Assembly: GCA_024734555.1 (NCBI GenBank) | Contig: JANPWX010000010.1 | Location: forward strand, 1,927,010 to 1,991,009 | From: Trochalopteron elliotii | Taxonomy: Eukaryota; Chordata; Aves; Passeriformes; Leiothrichidae | Direction: 5' to 3' | DNA: 64,000 nt | Part shown: in pieces, positions 37,001 to 46,689 of the stretch | Position numbering within the stretch: position 1 is the stretch's first letter | Layout of the letters: each line of letters begins with the position of its first letter | The notes under the pieces: model-generated | What the model saw: only the letters and a program-made list of their open reading frames with translations | Told to the model about the DNA's origin: nothing | Database searches by the model: none | Position numbers and translations under genes: made by a program

Positions 37001-38458
37001 CAGCACATGACAACAGTGAGATATATTTAACTTGTCCTATCCACTCCAAAGGTTTGCAGTCCTCAAACAGGCTGATTAAATATGCAAATGTAAAATTCAG
37101 TCCTGGGCAGAAGGCCAGCAAAAGGTCTGGTGTGGGAATTAGCTGTTGGCTGTGCACTCAGCAGAGGAGGAACTGATCTGTCACAGCACATCAAGGTGTG
37201 GTGAGAGCACAGAGTCAAATGAGCTTTCTTACTCTGTGCATTGGAGCAGGTGTTAAGGCATGAACAGTTAAGGGATGGTTGGGTGGAGCCTGACAAACAC
37301 AGTGCAGACAGAAACACTCAGCTGTGACCTGGCTTCCTCTGTACTCATTGGGAATTCTCTCCTTGCTTTACTTGCACAGAAGAGACAAAGGTATATGGTG
37401 TATTGTAACAGCATTCCCACTTTAATCCTCGAGGATGTTACAACTTTCCCCAACCTGGAGTTATTGTGCATAGGTGCATTCATAACTCACTAATACAATA
37501 TGTGGAACTGGAACACTTTTCCATTCTGCTGGCCTCTGAACAAGAACAGTGACCTGGTGAAGCTGACAAAAGATCAGGACTGTGCTGGAAATTTCCCTTT
37601 GGCCAAGATTCCCTCTTTGTGTTTCTGCTCAGCAGTGGAGGCTTGAGGCATGGACAGAGGGTGATGGCTGTGGGTGCAGATGAAACACCTGAACCTGACA
37701 GGAATAAACAACAGCAATCCTTCCAGCACCCTGCTGAGATGAAGAACTGTGTACTTATTTCCAAGGGAAGATGAACTAACTGAAGAATGAAGGGCAAAGG
37801 CAACAGTGTCCTCACTTTTCTGCTGAGGCATTAAGTTTCTAAATTGTGTTGTGGAAGGTAAAGTAGTTGAGACGAATAAGTTAGAAATTTTTCTTTTTTT
37901 TTTTTTTTAATCATATTTTGTGGATTTAGTTTAATATGCCAAAATTTCTTTTGTAGCCAGCTACAGAACACCCACCTGCTGCTAAGGACAGCAAGTGTCT
38001 GCTTTTCAGTAAAGATCTTGTACTGGAAATGCCAGGGCTGAAAGCACTGCTCTCAAAAACACTGCCTGCAAGCTGCCTGGGTTTGTGGGAATCAGGTGCT
38101 TCAGATAAATGACATTAAACAAAATTAAACAAAATGCATTATATTAGTAGTAAGCAGGTAGACACTGTTGATTTTAAATCTGTTTCTCAGTGAGTTCCAA
38201 GGCAGCTGGACAGAAAAGTGCCTCTGAAAATTTAGTAGACACCTACTTGTGTTTTGACATGGCTAAATGTAAATCCCTTTGAATATAGGGCCCTCTCTCA
38301 ACTGAGAAGAAAGGGAGAAAAGAAAGAGATTGTTTTTAATATCTGACTCATCCTTTAAAGCTTTTTTGAAGTGACAGTATGTAGGAGGGTAGTGAGTAAA
38401 TGAGAAGAGCAATGCCTTGGTAGTCAAGTAAGACAGCCCTGATCCTACCTAGCTAACA

Positions 38459-38481
38459 TAAGACACCTGGTAGGTGTCTTA
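38459..38481. repeat. 10-bp perfect hairpin with 3-nt loop
   Basis: TAAGACACCT, GGT, AGGTGTCTTA. It lies in the last AK5 intron with no T-tract or gene end nearby. Confidence 0.8.
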
Positions 38482-41367
38482 CATACAAGTTTCCTATTCA
38501 AAGGCTGAGGAAAAGGGCATAACAATCAAGCCAAGCAGGCCAGGGCAGAGGATTAAGGGTGTCCAAAAACTTTGATTATTTCAGCCTGCAAAGTCCAGCA
38601 GAAGTTCATTTTTCTGTGCTTATTTCCTTTCTATTTTTTTTTTCCTCAGTGTTGTTCTACTATTTCTTTCTAAAATCACTTGCAATCACATTTTCCATAA
38701 CCATTATGAAAGAACATGTGACCATCCACCCTCTCCCAGTGTTCCACTTGTGAGCCTTCCCTTGCTGATCCCAATGTAAGTGTGTGTGGGGAGGGGCGAC
38801 TTCCCCCTTTCCAGAAGGGGTAATCAATGGTAATAGTGAGAGCAGTTACGTGGTTTATTTCCACCTTTGGAAAGGTTCTCAGAGGCCCATTTACCCTGCT
38901 AGATAAGGATGTGGGGAACAAAGGAACAAGCGATTCTCTATTCCCCCCCTGGTACTTTGTGGCCCATTAGATGAGAAACTGATCTAGAAAGATACATCAG
39001 AAACATTAGCAGGAGATCATAGATAAAACAGAAAATGCACGCCTAATATGAATAGGTCTCGGGGCAGTGTGTTTTCAGTGGATTTAGACAGCCTGATCCA
39101 TTGCTGTGAGAGCCAGGTGCTGCACAGTCTCAGACAGATTTTCTAACACACTCTAATGACAGAGACATAAATTGGAGACAACACAGCTGAACTTGACTGA
39201 CCTTCAGTAAGAAGATTCTAACTACTGGGCTCCTTCCAGAGTCTGTCCTCAGCCATCCTCCCTACAGACAGGGAGGTTCTTCTCGGTGGCAGTTTATGTT
39301 TATAGAATTCTAAATTTCAAAACCTACAACAAATGGAGATTTGTTGACAGAAAACTTAATTGGTTGATTTTAATGACAAAAGGAACAACATTGTACCATA
39401 GGGATTGTTACTCCAGTAATTTTTCATATGAGCTCATTAAATTTCTCTGTATTTAAAGTTACCAAAAGCCATAGCTGCATTTCAAAACTGTGGAAAACTG
39501 TATATGGATCTTGTTTTATGAGAAGCTAGCCTTAAATAGCCTTGAAAACAGGCCTAATTTATGAGGTTTGTTATAATCTGAGGGAGAGAAATAGTTTTCT
39601 CTGGAGCTGCTGAGAGTGTCATTGAATTACTGTAGTACTAGATGTGAATTATTGGCACATTAAGTTAGTTTTGTGCCATGGTGTTAAGTTAGTTTTATGA
39701 ATTGGGCCTTTGTTATTTAGGAGGCCAGCATGGGAAGCAGTGGGGCTGTCATTAGTCAGGCCCATCCATATCTTATTGCTACTGTTAGGAAGTCAGCATT
39801 CCAGCCCATCATGAAGGGCGGTGGTTTCCATGCTTACAGAACTAATTCTTCATCACAACTCCTTAGATCCAGAGCTGAGTATCAGTCCCAGTTCTAAAGA
39901 AGTCACCAAAAAAGCCAGTGGCAATCAGCTGTGCTGGTAAGATTAGGTCAGTTGGACAGTGCAGAAGTATTTATAGAGATTATAAAAATACATATAATAT
40001 GAGAGCCCTTCACCCTGCATGCAGTGTATTTCCTGTGGGACAGTCATATGAAAATAGTTGTCTTGGCAGTTGAGACAGGCCAAACAATGTGTTTTATGGA
40101 GCTGAGATGGGAGTTGCTGGTTTTGTTTTAACTGGAGAAGGAAGACATTTGGCTCAGAATGGGTCATCACTCCTGTTTTCTCTTTGCTACTACTAAGTAC
40201 CCCCCACTTCTAAACACTTCTGAAAGATGTGCAGCCCCTGTGGGAGAACTGCCCTTTCTGAGGCATCAGCACGTGCCTACCTCTGCCTCAGCTCCACAAA
40301 AGGCTGCCCAGGCTGGGTATCCAGTGCTGGAGCTCTGCTGTGGGACAGGCTGGTGGGATGTGCCAGCACTTCCGACAGGATGCAACGGGTGCCACCACGA
40401 GTGAAAAGCTCTGGAGAGAGCCTGCAGTCCCTGCTGGATCTCTGCAAGGAGCAGCTGCTGACTCCCACACAAGGCTCAGCACCAAGGGACTTAGATGTAC
40501 ATGGACTGCAGTCAGCTGTACAGGAGCTGGCTGCAAGACAACATCATATCTGAGCAGAATTTCCTGGCCTATTTAAAAATACATTTATTTGAATATGGAA
40601 CTCCTTTAATTCTCCTGCAGACCAAAGATGGCAGAAAGTATTATAGGCAGGGGTGTCCTCTTCAAAGACTACAATTGTCTGGCTTTCTAATCAGCAACTT
40701 GGAGATGAAAATGCAGCAGTTCAGGAAAAGATCCTTTCACAAAGTTGTCATGGGTCCATTTAATCTTATGCAAACTTCATGTCATGCATGCATGAAAGAC
40801 TAAGCATGGAGAAGCAGAGAAGAATCTTGCTTTGTGTAAAGACCAAAGCTCTCAGCAGGCATTTTGAGGAAAGGAATGATCAGCAGAAGCATCTGTGTGG
40901 AGTACACAGCCAGCGTGCAAGCTGCTTCTGTCACTACTGTGAGTGCAAACGACAGCTCTCCTTCCTCAGGTGACACAGCATGGGATGGACATGAAACTCA
41001 CTGCTCAGAACAGCTCAGTTCTGCCTCACATTTTCCAGGGAACACAGACAAGTATGACTGGCTGCAAGTGCCATTCCTCTCTGCTGAAATGCAGCTCTCT
41101 TATCTTCAGCGCACAAAAGTAAACTGGTTTTGTTTTTGTGAAGTACAGTCATGAAAAATAGCTTGGTCAGAAAACTGACTCTTTGGGGTGTTCAAGAAAA
41201 AATATGCTTCAATGAAAGTTGAGTTCTTACACCACAAAAGCAGTGCCCTTATAAAAGATAGGGGCAAAGGATGTCATAAAACCAGAACCAGTTCACCAAG
41301 TTTCCAAATGCAATTGCACTGGAACACATTGATTTGCTAAGTTACTGTGGAGTGGCCAAAACCCAGA

Positions 41368-41420
41368 GTGCTGTGCAGCCCTTCAGAAGGACCTCGACAG
41401 GTTGGAGTGATGGGCAAAGA
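41368..41420 (+). repeat. CR1 LINE fragment, sense (short relic)
   Basis: GCAGCCCTTCAGAAGGACCT, CGACAGGTTGGAGTGATGGG and CAAAG read as (A)VQ-xFQKDLDRLE-stop-WAK, matching the CR1 ORF2 motif AIQRDLDRLEEWA. It is a very short relic with an in-frame stop. Confidence 0.75.
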
Positions 41421-41722
41421 GCCCTTGGCAACTGTTCTGTATCAAAGGTGTAATTTGAAACATGAGTACTTAGAGTTTAAGCTCCCTCACTTGACTAATG
41501 TACTTTGCTACAGCCAATCAAGCCTGCAGAACCCTCTTACAGAAATCTGTGGGAAAAAATTGAGTAATCTGGTTTATTGAAGCTGCTCCTCTACATTAGA
41601 ATGCTTCTACCATGAAGCAGAACGACTTTCATTTTATACTAGACCAGTTTTTTGTGCCAGTGTTTAGATTCTGAGATAATTCTTTGTAACTTAATTAAAA
41701 CTGTGTTTTTCCTGCTTCACAG

Positions 41723-41833
41723 GTTGATGCAGAAGGAACAGAGGAGGATGTTTTCCAGGAGATCTGCAAGATGATTGACTCTTTTCTGAAAAAGGAAGAG
41801 GCAGCATTTTCTTTTTCACCAGAAATGCAGTAA
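41723..41833 (+). CDS. AK5: AK5 terminal coding exon (8 of 8)
   Basis: Follows CTGCTTCACAG and is entered in phase 0. It encodes VDAEGTEEDVFQEICKMIDS then FLKKEEAAFSFSPEMQ and TAA at 41831-41833. The xAEGTxEDVF..IxxxIDSx stretch is the conserved C-terminal helix of AK1/AK5. Mammalian AK5, as I remember it, ends close to 'AIDSIF', so about 14 residues (from KKEEAAF onward) form an extra C-terminal tail here. No further exon is needed; 3'UTR follows directly. Confidence 0.96.
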   Translation, partial: VDAEGTEEDVFQEICKMIDSFLKKEEAAFSFSPEMQ

Positions 41834-42345
41834 TGGAGTGTAAGGTGTGTACACAGCCTTGCCCACGTGCACCCCACAGCCATGATTTGCTGGTCAAAGC
41901 AGTGCTGCTTCCTTGAGAGGTATCTGGAATGTGTGCATGTGGTGTGTTACTCTAGATGAATCTTTCTTCTGACAGTACACTCAAGGAAGAGGTCTGTATG
42001 CTAACCCCACTCCAAGAACTGTATTTTGTTTTCTTGGGTGTTTGCTCTTCATGGGTTGGAAGCAGCCAGGTGAGCAGCAGCTCTGGTTTGCATTTCATGG
42101 TCACACACATTCCATGGCAAACAGGACAGTGCCTGGCCAGAGCTGTCCACCCACCCCAGTCACTGTCCAGCAGACTGACATCAGGGTTATTGCATACAAG
42201 CTTCCCACTGGTTATTATTTTCTTTTAATTAACAGTATTAATTTTTGTGGTGTCACTGAGCTTGTTCTTGGGCTTTAGTGACCGAAACCTATTCTCTGTA
42301 ACACGCAGCTCTAAGAGAGCTGGAATTAGTCAAGCTACAAGTTAA

Positions 42346-42351
42346 AATAAA
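42346..42351 (+). promoter_or_regulatory. AK5: Possible proximal poly(A) signal of AK5
   Basis: AATAAA in the context GTTAAAATAAACTCTTCACA, about 510 bases after the stop. It would give a short 3'UTR that excludes the G-quadruplex candidate. Confidence 0.5.
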
Positions 42352-42711
42352 CTCTTCACACATCCCCAGAACACTGTTGCAAGGAGAAAAATTCACTGAA
42401 GATACAGTTGAACGTTGTGGAAGTCTGTCACTCCAGTATTGGGGAGCAGACACCATTTTTGAGACAGTCTTGTCTTCTGCTGGGAATGTTCTGATTTTAT
42501 AACTGAGAATGATGATTGTATTGTATAGTTAAACGTGCAATCCAGTAATGATCCATATTAACAGCAGTTGTGCTATAGCTATTAAAGTCCTTATGTAAAG
42601 TTGGTTATGAGCCAGAACATCTCATGTCATCTTTAAATTACACTTTGGAAGTATTTAAAATATAAAGTTCAGACCATCATCTGTTGTCATGTACTGGCAT
42701 TGCCAGACCTT

Positions 42712-42732
42712 GGGAGGGTGTGGTGGGGTGGG
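42712..42732 (+). other. G-quadruplex motif in AK5 3'UTR
   Basis: Four runs of at least three G with loops of 1, 6 and 1 bases: GGG A GGG TGTGGT GGGG T GGG. It fits the G3+N1-7 rule on the transcribed mRNA sense strand. Formation is inferred from pattern only. Confidence 0.75.
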
Positions 42733-43062
42733 AAACCAAAAAAAAAGGAAAATGTCAGGGATTATTTGATTCACATTGCTTGCACCTTTAGTAAGCATTT
42801 ATCTGTAATCTGCAAAAAAGTCTGTAAAAGTGCTATTGTATTTCTGTTAGGTTAAGTAAAATATTGTGGAGTTTCTTTGGTAATACTGACATCTAAATAC
42901 TTGTTTGACATTCCTGTAAAGTAACTGCATCCTCTTACTGGAACTACTGGATGAATTCACAGTGAAAGTGGGTTGCATGATTGCTTGTACTGTCAAAGGT
43001 GTACTTTATGCAGAAGATTTGCATTTTTAAAGTTACCTTTCTTGTAATGAAGACAAAATACA

Positions 43063-43068
43063 AATAAA
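43063..43068 (+). promoter_or_regulatory. AK5: AK5 distal poly(A) signal
   Basis: AATAAA in ACAAATAAAACATGTACAAC, followed by a T/GT-richer stretch (TTTCTGTTACAGTATATGTG, about 43096-43115). The best placed canonical signal for the AK5 end. A further AATAAA at 43866 is an alternative. Confidence 0.7.
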
Positions 43069-43085
43069 ACATGTACAACAATAAG

Positions 43086-44900
43086 GAGTAAAATGATTTC
43101 TGTTACAGTATATGTGGGTTTAATCCTTTTCAAAGCACAGTACATGACTTGAAAATATAGCTCAAATCAGCATGCTTACAGAGTATGTCCTTTTTCCAAT
43201 CAGGGCAGATTCTTCTGTTTCCTTTTCTTCCTCAGCACTTGCCCTGTAGGGGCTAATTCAATTATTTTTTAGGGTCTGTTTTACATATGATCTTATATCC
43301 TTCATATCCTGGATGTTCCTTCTTCCCTGGGTCCTCCTCTAGCCTACATTTTACCTCTGGTGCTCTGGGAAGTGCTTCTCCATCTCCAGCCAGTGCCAGT
43401 GGCAGCAGCAGCAGCACCTGCAGTACCACACACAGAGGGCAGCTCTGGCCACACCAGCTGCTGCTGCTGGAGGTGCTTCTTTTAAAAAGTAGAATACTCT
43501 GCAGGTAGCATGAAGTTGCAAATTCATCTGGGTAGGTTTTCTAGATATTTTCTATGATATTTAATTACAGTAGAAGTTATAAAGTGTGGAGTCTCATACT
43601 TGTGCAGGATGGGAACAAAGGCAACAATCAGCTGCTCTTTTGTTGGGGGTTTTTAAAATCGAATTACAAAAATTATTTTTCCATACACTTTCAGTTTAAT
43701 TTTTCTTTCTGCTTCTCCTGTCTTTTCTGTGGAAAAAAACAAAAAAAATCCCATGCTTGATTTGGTGTATGTGCATTAGATACCTGTTTGCATACGTTCA
43801 TAATGTATGCAGGAGAAATAGCTGTATATGCATGCATAGGGAAACATTAATATTTATACATATTCAATAAAATAGGACTTAGCCAAGACACTTTTTTCTT
43901 GGGTGATTCAGACTTGAAACGATCCTTTGGCTTCCAACCTTGTTCCAAGGATACCAAGATCTTTTGTTCTTTCCAAGCTATCCTAAATTGATGACTGAGT
44001 ATTTTCTCTAATTTACTTTTCTAATTTTATTCCCATAATTTTTTCAGGATATAAACAGAAAATGAATGTTACCACAGATCCTCTTCCTGATAATACACCT
44101 TCACCAAGTCTAGCTTCCTATAAAGACCATGAATGATGTGGAAAGCTTATTTTTTATAGTCTCAGAAAGCTTCTTAGAGCAGTATCTTTTCCAATTAAAA
44201 CTAAAATATATCATGTGAGTTTTGTGTTGTGTTTTTTTAAGGTTTATTAAATTTATCTAAGTATATGAGATATGTGAGATATGTTTACATACGATACTTG
44301 CTCAGTGTTTTAGTAACTGTATTGTATTACTTTCTAAATAGATTAAACATCTAAATTCTTTTTCCTGAATCAAAAAATAGCTACACCTAAAGTTACTGCA
44401 AAAATACTGACCAATTTATAATTAAAATTGCTAGGTGCAGCCAGCCAATTATCCCTCTTATTGCCGTCTTAAAGTCAAATTTGTTTGTTTTCTAGCTAAT
44501 TGCTCTGAGTATTCTAGTTTCAAAGCAACTGGAAGTCTATTACAGATATAAAATAATCAAGTGGTTCTGAATCACAAGCTATACATCTCAATAAAAAATA
44601 TATTAAGTAAAATATGTCACAATAATTACAAAGCTTCTCAAACAACGCTATACACTGTATCAAGGCTACCAAAACCTGGCTGTTCTGTGCTCTGCCCAGG
44701 AGCCTGTGAGTGAGGACTGGAATGGTAACGCTGCAGGGCCGGAGCCGTGCAGAGCTGCCCCGCCCGGGCGCGGGCGGCGGAGGCGGCGCTGGGCACGTCC
44801 GGGGCCGGGCGAGGGTCCAAACGTCCTGGAAACGCTTTTCCATCTTGGTTAAAGAGTCAGAACTACACAGAAAGGAAGTCACAGCAAGCATTCTATATAT
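43086..44900. other. Intergenic gap between AK5 and ZZZ3 3' ends
   Basis: About 1.8 kb between convergent genes. It is mostly AT-rich, with a GCA/CTG-rich patch at 43380-43480, an extra AATAAA on + at 43866-43871, and the G/CpG block at 44730-44830. No gene or named transposon was seen. Confidence 0.75.
44730..44830. other. Dense CpG/G-rich block with G-quadruplex motif
   Basis: About 100 bases with roughly 16 CpG, in otherwise AT-rich DNA. On the + strand, GGG CACGTCC GGGG CC GGG CGA GGG (44791-44815) has loops of 7, 2 and 3, a canonical quadruplex pattern. It lies about 100-170 bases past the ZZZ3 poly(A) signal, so it is downstream of both convergent genes. No start codon context or splice site ties it to a gene. 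It may be a small orphan CpG island or an inserted GC-rich fragment. Confidence 0.75.
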
Positions 44901-44904
44901 AAAC

Positions 44905-46078
44905 AGACTGTATCCACATAGTTTATTTCTCACAGTTCTCCTGACAATTGAACATTATTTAAGAACATACTGTATACACAGATAAGAAGAAACATACAAA
45001 ATGTTTTAAATGATGCACAACAAAATCCAGCAGTATAAAAGAATGCATGTGAACCCTTGCTCACTGCTCAGGCTAAATTTAATCACTGTTTAAATAGTAA
45101 TAAAAATACAATCTTTCATGGATCTTGTGCAGACTACAAAAGAGGAAAAATTATTACCATATATATGATTTATATTAGGCAGTTTTCTTTGATGAGTTGC
45201 ACTAACAACTCCAAATACAGAGGCAGAAGGCTGTGTATTTTATTTTAAAGGAGTAAATGTTGAGTATTAGAGACTTTACACAGTTACTAGCACTGGCACT
45301 TTTCACCATATTTTGTACACATCACATGATCATCTTATATAACATTACATTTAAAAAATATATCTGAGTGACAATTTTATAACATTCACACACCATGAGC
45401 TGGTTAAGGAAGCAATGCCACGGTTGCCCCCTGTAGTGCTTCACTGTTGGTAAATAGAGTTCGTTGTGGTTTTAAAAAAAAATTTAAAAAATTGAAGGTC
45501 AACATGATTAAGCAGCTCCCATTTAATAAAGGCCCGTAACCAACCATCGCCGAGACAGTGAGTATTTTTAGAGTACAGCCTAGAAGCAAACACTGTCATT
45601 GGTTAAAACCTTGCCTAAAGAAGTCAGTTACTGTGCTGAAAACTATTTCACAACAAAACTGCAAGCTACTAAACTGTTTTTATATAAATACTTCATCTCC
45701 TCTGGATCTTATTATAACCAAGTTCTTCAAAGCCTTTGGAATTTACTCTATCTTTAATGTGTGCTCTCATTTCTGGCTCACCCTTTTGTATGTGTTTCTT
45801 TTGTTTAGATTCACCACCTAAAAGTGACTAATGTGGTGAAAGAAAAGTCTCCCAGTGAAACCTTCTGCACACTAGGAATGTTCAGCTGCTGTTCAGTGAT
45901 CTAGAACCATGACAGCTCAAAGCTGTAGTTTGACAAGTACACCCAGGAAGCTGTCATGCTGTGAGTGACATTTCAGGGAAAGCAGAGTCTTTCCAAAATG
46001 TGCACAGAATTAACAATGGTGCCATTGTTATTTTTCAAAGAGGATAGTAAACCCAAGATGGTAGATCTGCTTCCCATG
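44905..46078 (-). other. ZZZ3: ZZZ3 3' untranslated region
   Basis: About 1.17 kb from the TGA stop to the inferred cleavage site. It is AT-rich with several ATTTA-like stretches on the mRNA strand. No repeat insertion was recognised. Confidence 0.65.
44922..44927 (-). promoter_or_regulatory. ZZZ3: ZZZ3 poly(A) signal
   Basis: TTTATT on +, AATAAA on -, in AGAAATAAACTATGTGGATA. T/GT-rich sequence follows on the minus strand (GCTTGCTGTGACTTCCTTTC, TGTGTAGTTC), typical of a cleavage region. A second AATAAA on the minus strand lies at 45239-45244 and could give a shorter form. Confidence 0.65.
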
Positions 46079-46223
46079 TCATCTATTTGCTGGAAAGTAG
46101 TTTGGGTCAAGATAATTGTAACTGGTGCCCTGCGACATGCAGTAGTCTCTGTCTAAAAATGTCTCTGCTCTGTAAATAGGTTCTAACTGGTGATCTTCCT
46201 TATGAATCTCTGTTTCATGCAGA
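46079..46223 (-). CDS. ZZZ3: ZZZ3 terminal coding exon (end of ZZ finger and C-terminus)
   Basis: A 145 bp coding portion, entered in phase 2 after CTTGCAG. It finishes the Cys codon and reads [20 protein letters not shown], then [20 protein letters not shown] and NYFPANR, with TGA at 46081-46079. The His residues in [10 protein letters not shown] supply the last zinc ligands of the ZZ domain. The C-terminus [12 protein letters not shown] is as in mammalian ZZZ3. Confidence 0.97.
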
Positions 46224-46588
46224 CTGCAAGGGAAAGAAAAAAGATAACAGTTTAAAAGTCAAATATTTTCCTTATCTTTAAGAAACAGTGATCATATGAA
46301 CAGATTCATACCAAACTGGACAGCAGTTCATTCATAAAGTCTAATTCCCCTTTCTATTTAACTGCACGAAACCCATCTGTCCACTGCATTAAAAAAAATA
46401 AAATTATACATCCAGAATCTGCTTACAGAATGTAATCTCCCACAAAGAGATGCTAAATTATCTTCTACTTTACTCAACACAGGATATGTGTCCTGTGCTG
46501 AAGCAAAGATTTCCACCCTACATAGCAATTACGCAGTAGAGGGATTCAGTCTAATGACAAATCACAAGTAGAAGCACAGGCTGCTCAC
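46224..46588 (-). other. ZZZ3: ZZZ3 intron
   Basis: A 365 bp AT-rich intron with nothing else recognised. Confidence 0.92.
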
Positions 46589-46689
46589 CAGTCTGAACAG
46601 GAATCACAGAAATCCAAGGACATCTCTGGAGGGCAGTCCTGGCAGTGCCACCGAACGCCCTGGATAGGCTCAATCCCGCAGTTATCACA
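46589..46689 (-). CDS. ZZZ3: ZZZ3 coding exon (ZZ zinc finger core)
   Basis: A 101 bp exon between CTCCACAG and GTGAGC, phase 0 to 2. It encodes [20 protein letters not shown] then [14 protein letters not shown] (last Cys split). The CxxC...CxxC...CxxC spacing is the cross-brace ZZ zinc finger. This domain binds the H3 tail in human ZZZ3. A 153-codon open frame on the opposite strand here is a shadow. Confidence 0.98.

Larger units (their letters stand above)
34066..41722 (+). other. AK5: AK5 last intron
   Basis: About 7.7 kb. It contains a possible alternative terminal exon at 37957-38112, a 10-bp hairpin at 38459-38481, a CR1 relic at 41368-41420 and otherwise AT-rich sequence. The 40160-41150 stretch is a little richer in GC with several short frames but no recognisable domain. 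Confidence 0.85.
41834..43085 (+). other. AK5: AK5 3' untranslated region
   Basis: From the TAA stop to the expected cleavage site 10-30 bases after AATAAA at 43063. An earlier AATAAA at 42346 could give a shorter form with about 0.5 kb of 3'UTR. It is AT-rich, with a canonical G-quadruplex pattern on the mRNA strand at 42712-42732. The end is inferred from the signal only. Confidence 0.7.
1..43090 (+). other. AK5: AK5 gene, 3' part (transcription unit)
   Basis: AK5 is a cytosolic adenylate kinase, mainly neuronal in mammals, with two kinase domains that interconvert ATP + AMP and 2 ADP. The window holds eight coding exons whose phases agree at every junction: 837 bp, 278 residues and a stop. 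Window residues 1-79 are an acidic Ser-rich linker. Residues 80-264 are the second adenylate kinase domain, with P-loop [10 protein letters not shown] at 86-95, THLSTSDLL at 106-114, GFLIDGYP at 160-167 and ERIESYY at 218-224. Residues 265-278 are a short C-terminal tail. The acidic linker before the second domain separates AK5 from the single-domain AK1. The first domain and the promoter are outside the window. Odd points: Gln at two positions that are AMP-binding Arg in AK1, and a changed lid. Gene identity is very secure; whether this domain is active is not. Confidence 0.96.

Noticed and set aside
40159..41154. Series of overlapping + frames of 64-108 codons, possible processed pseudogene
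   Set aside because: The peptides resemble no family I know, and there is no poly(A) tail or target duplication.
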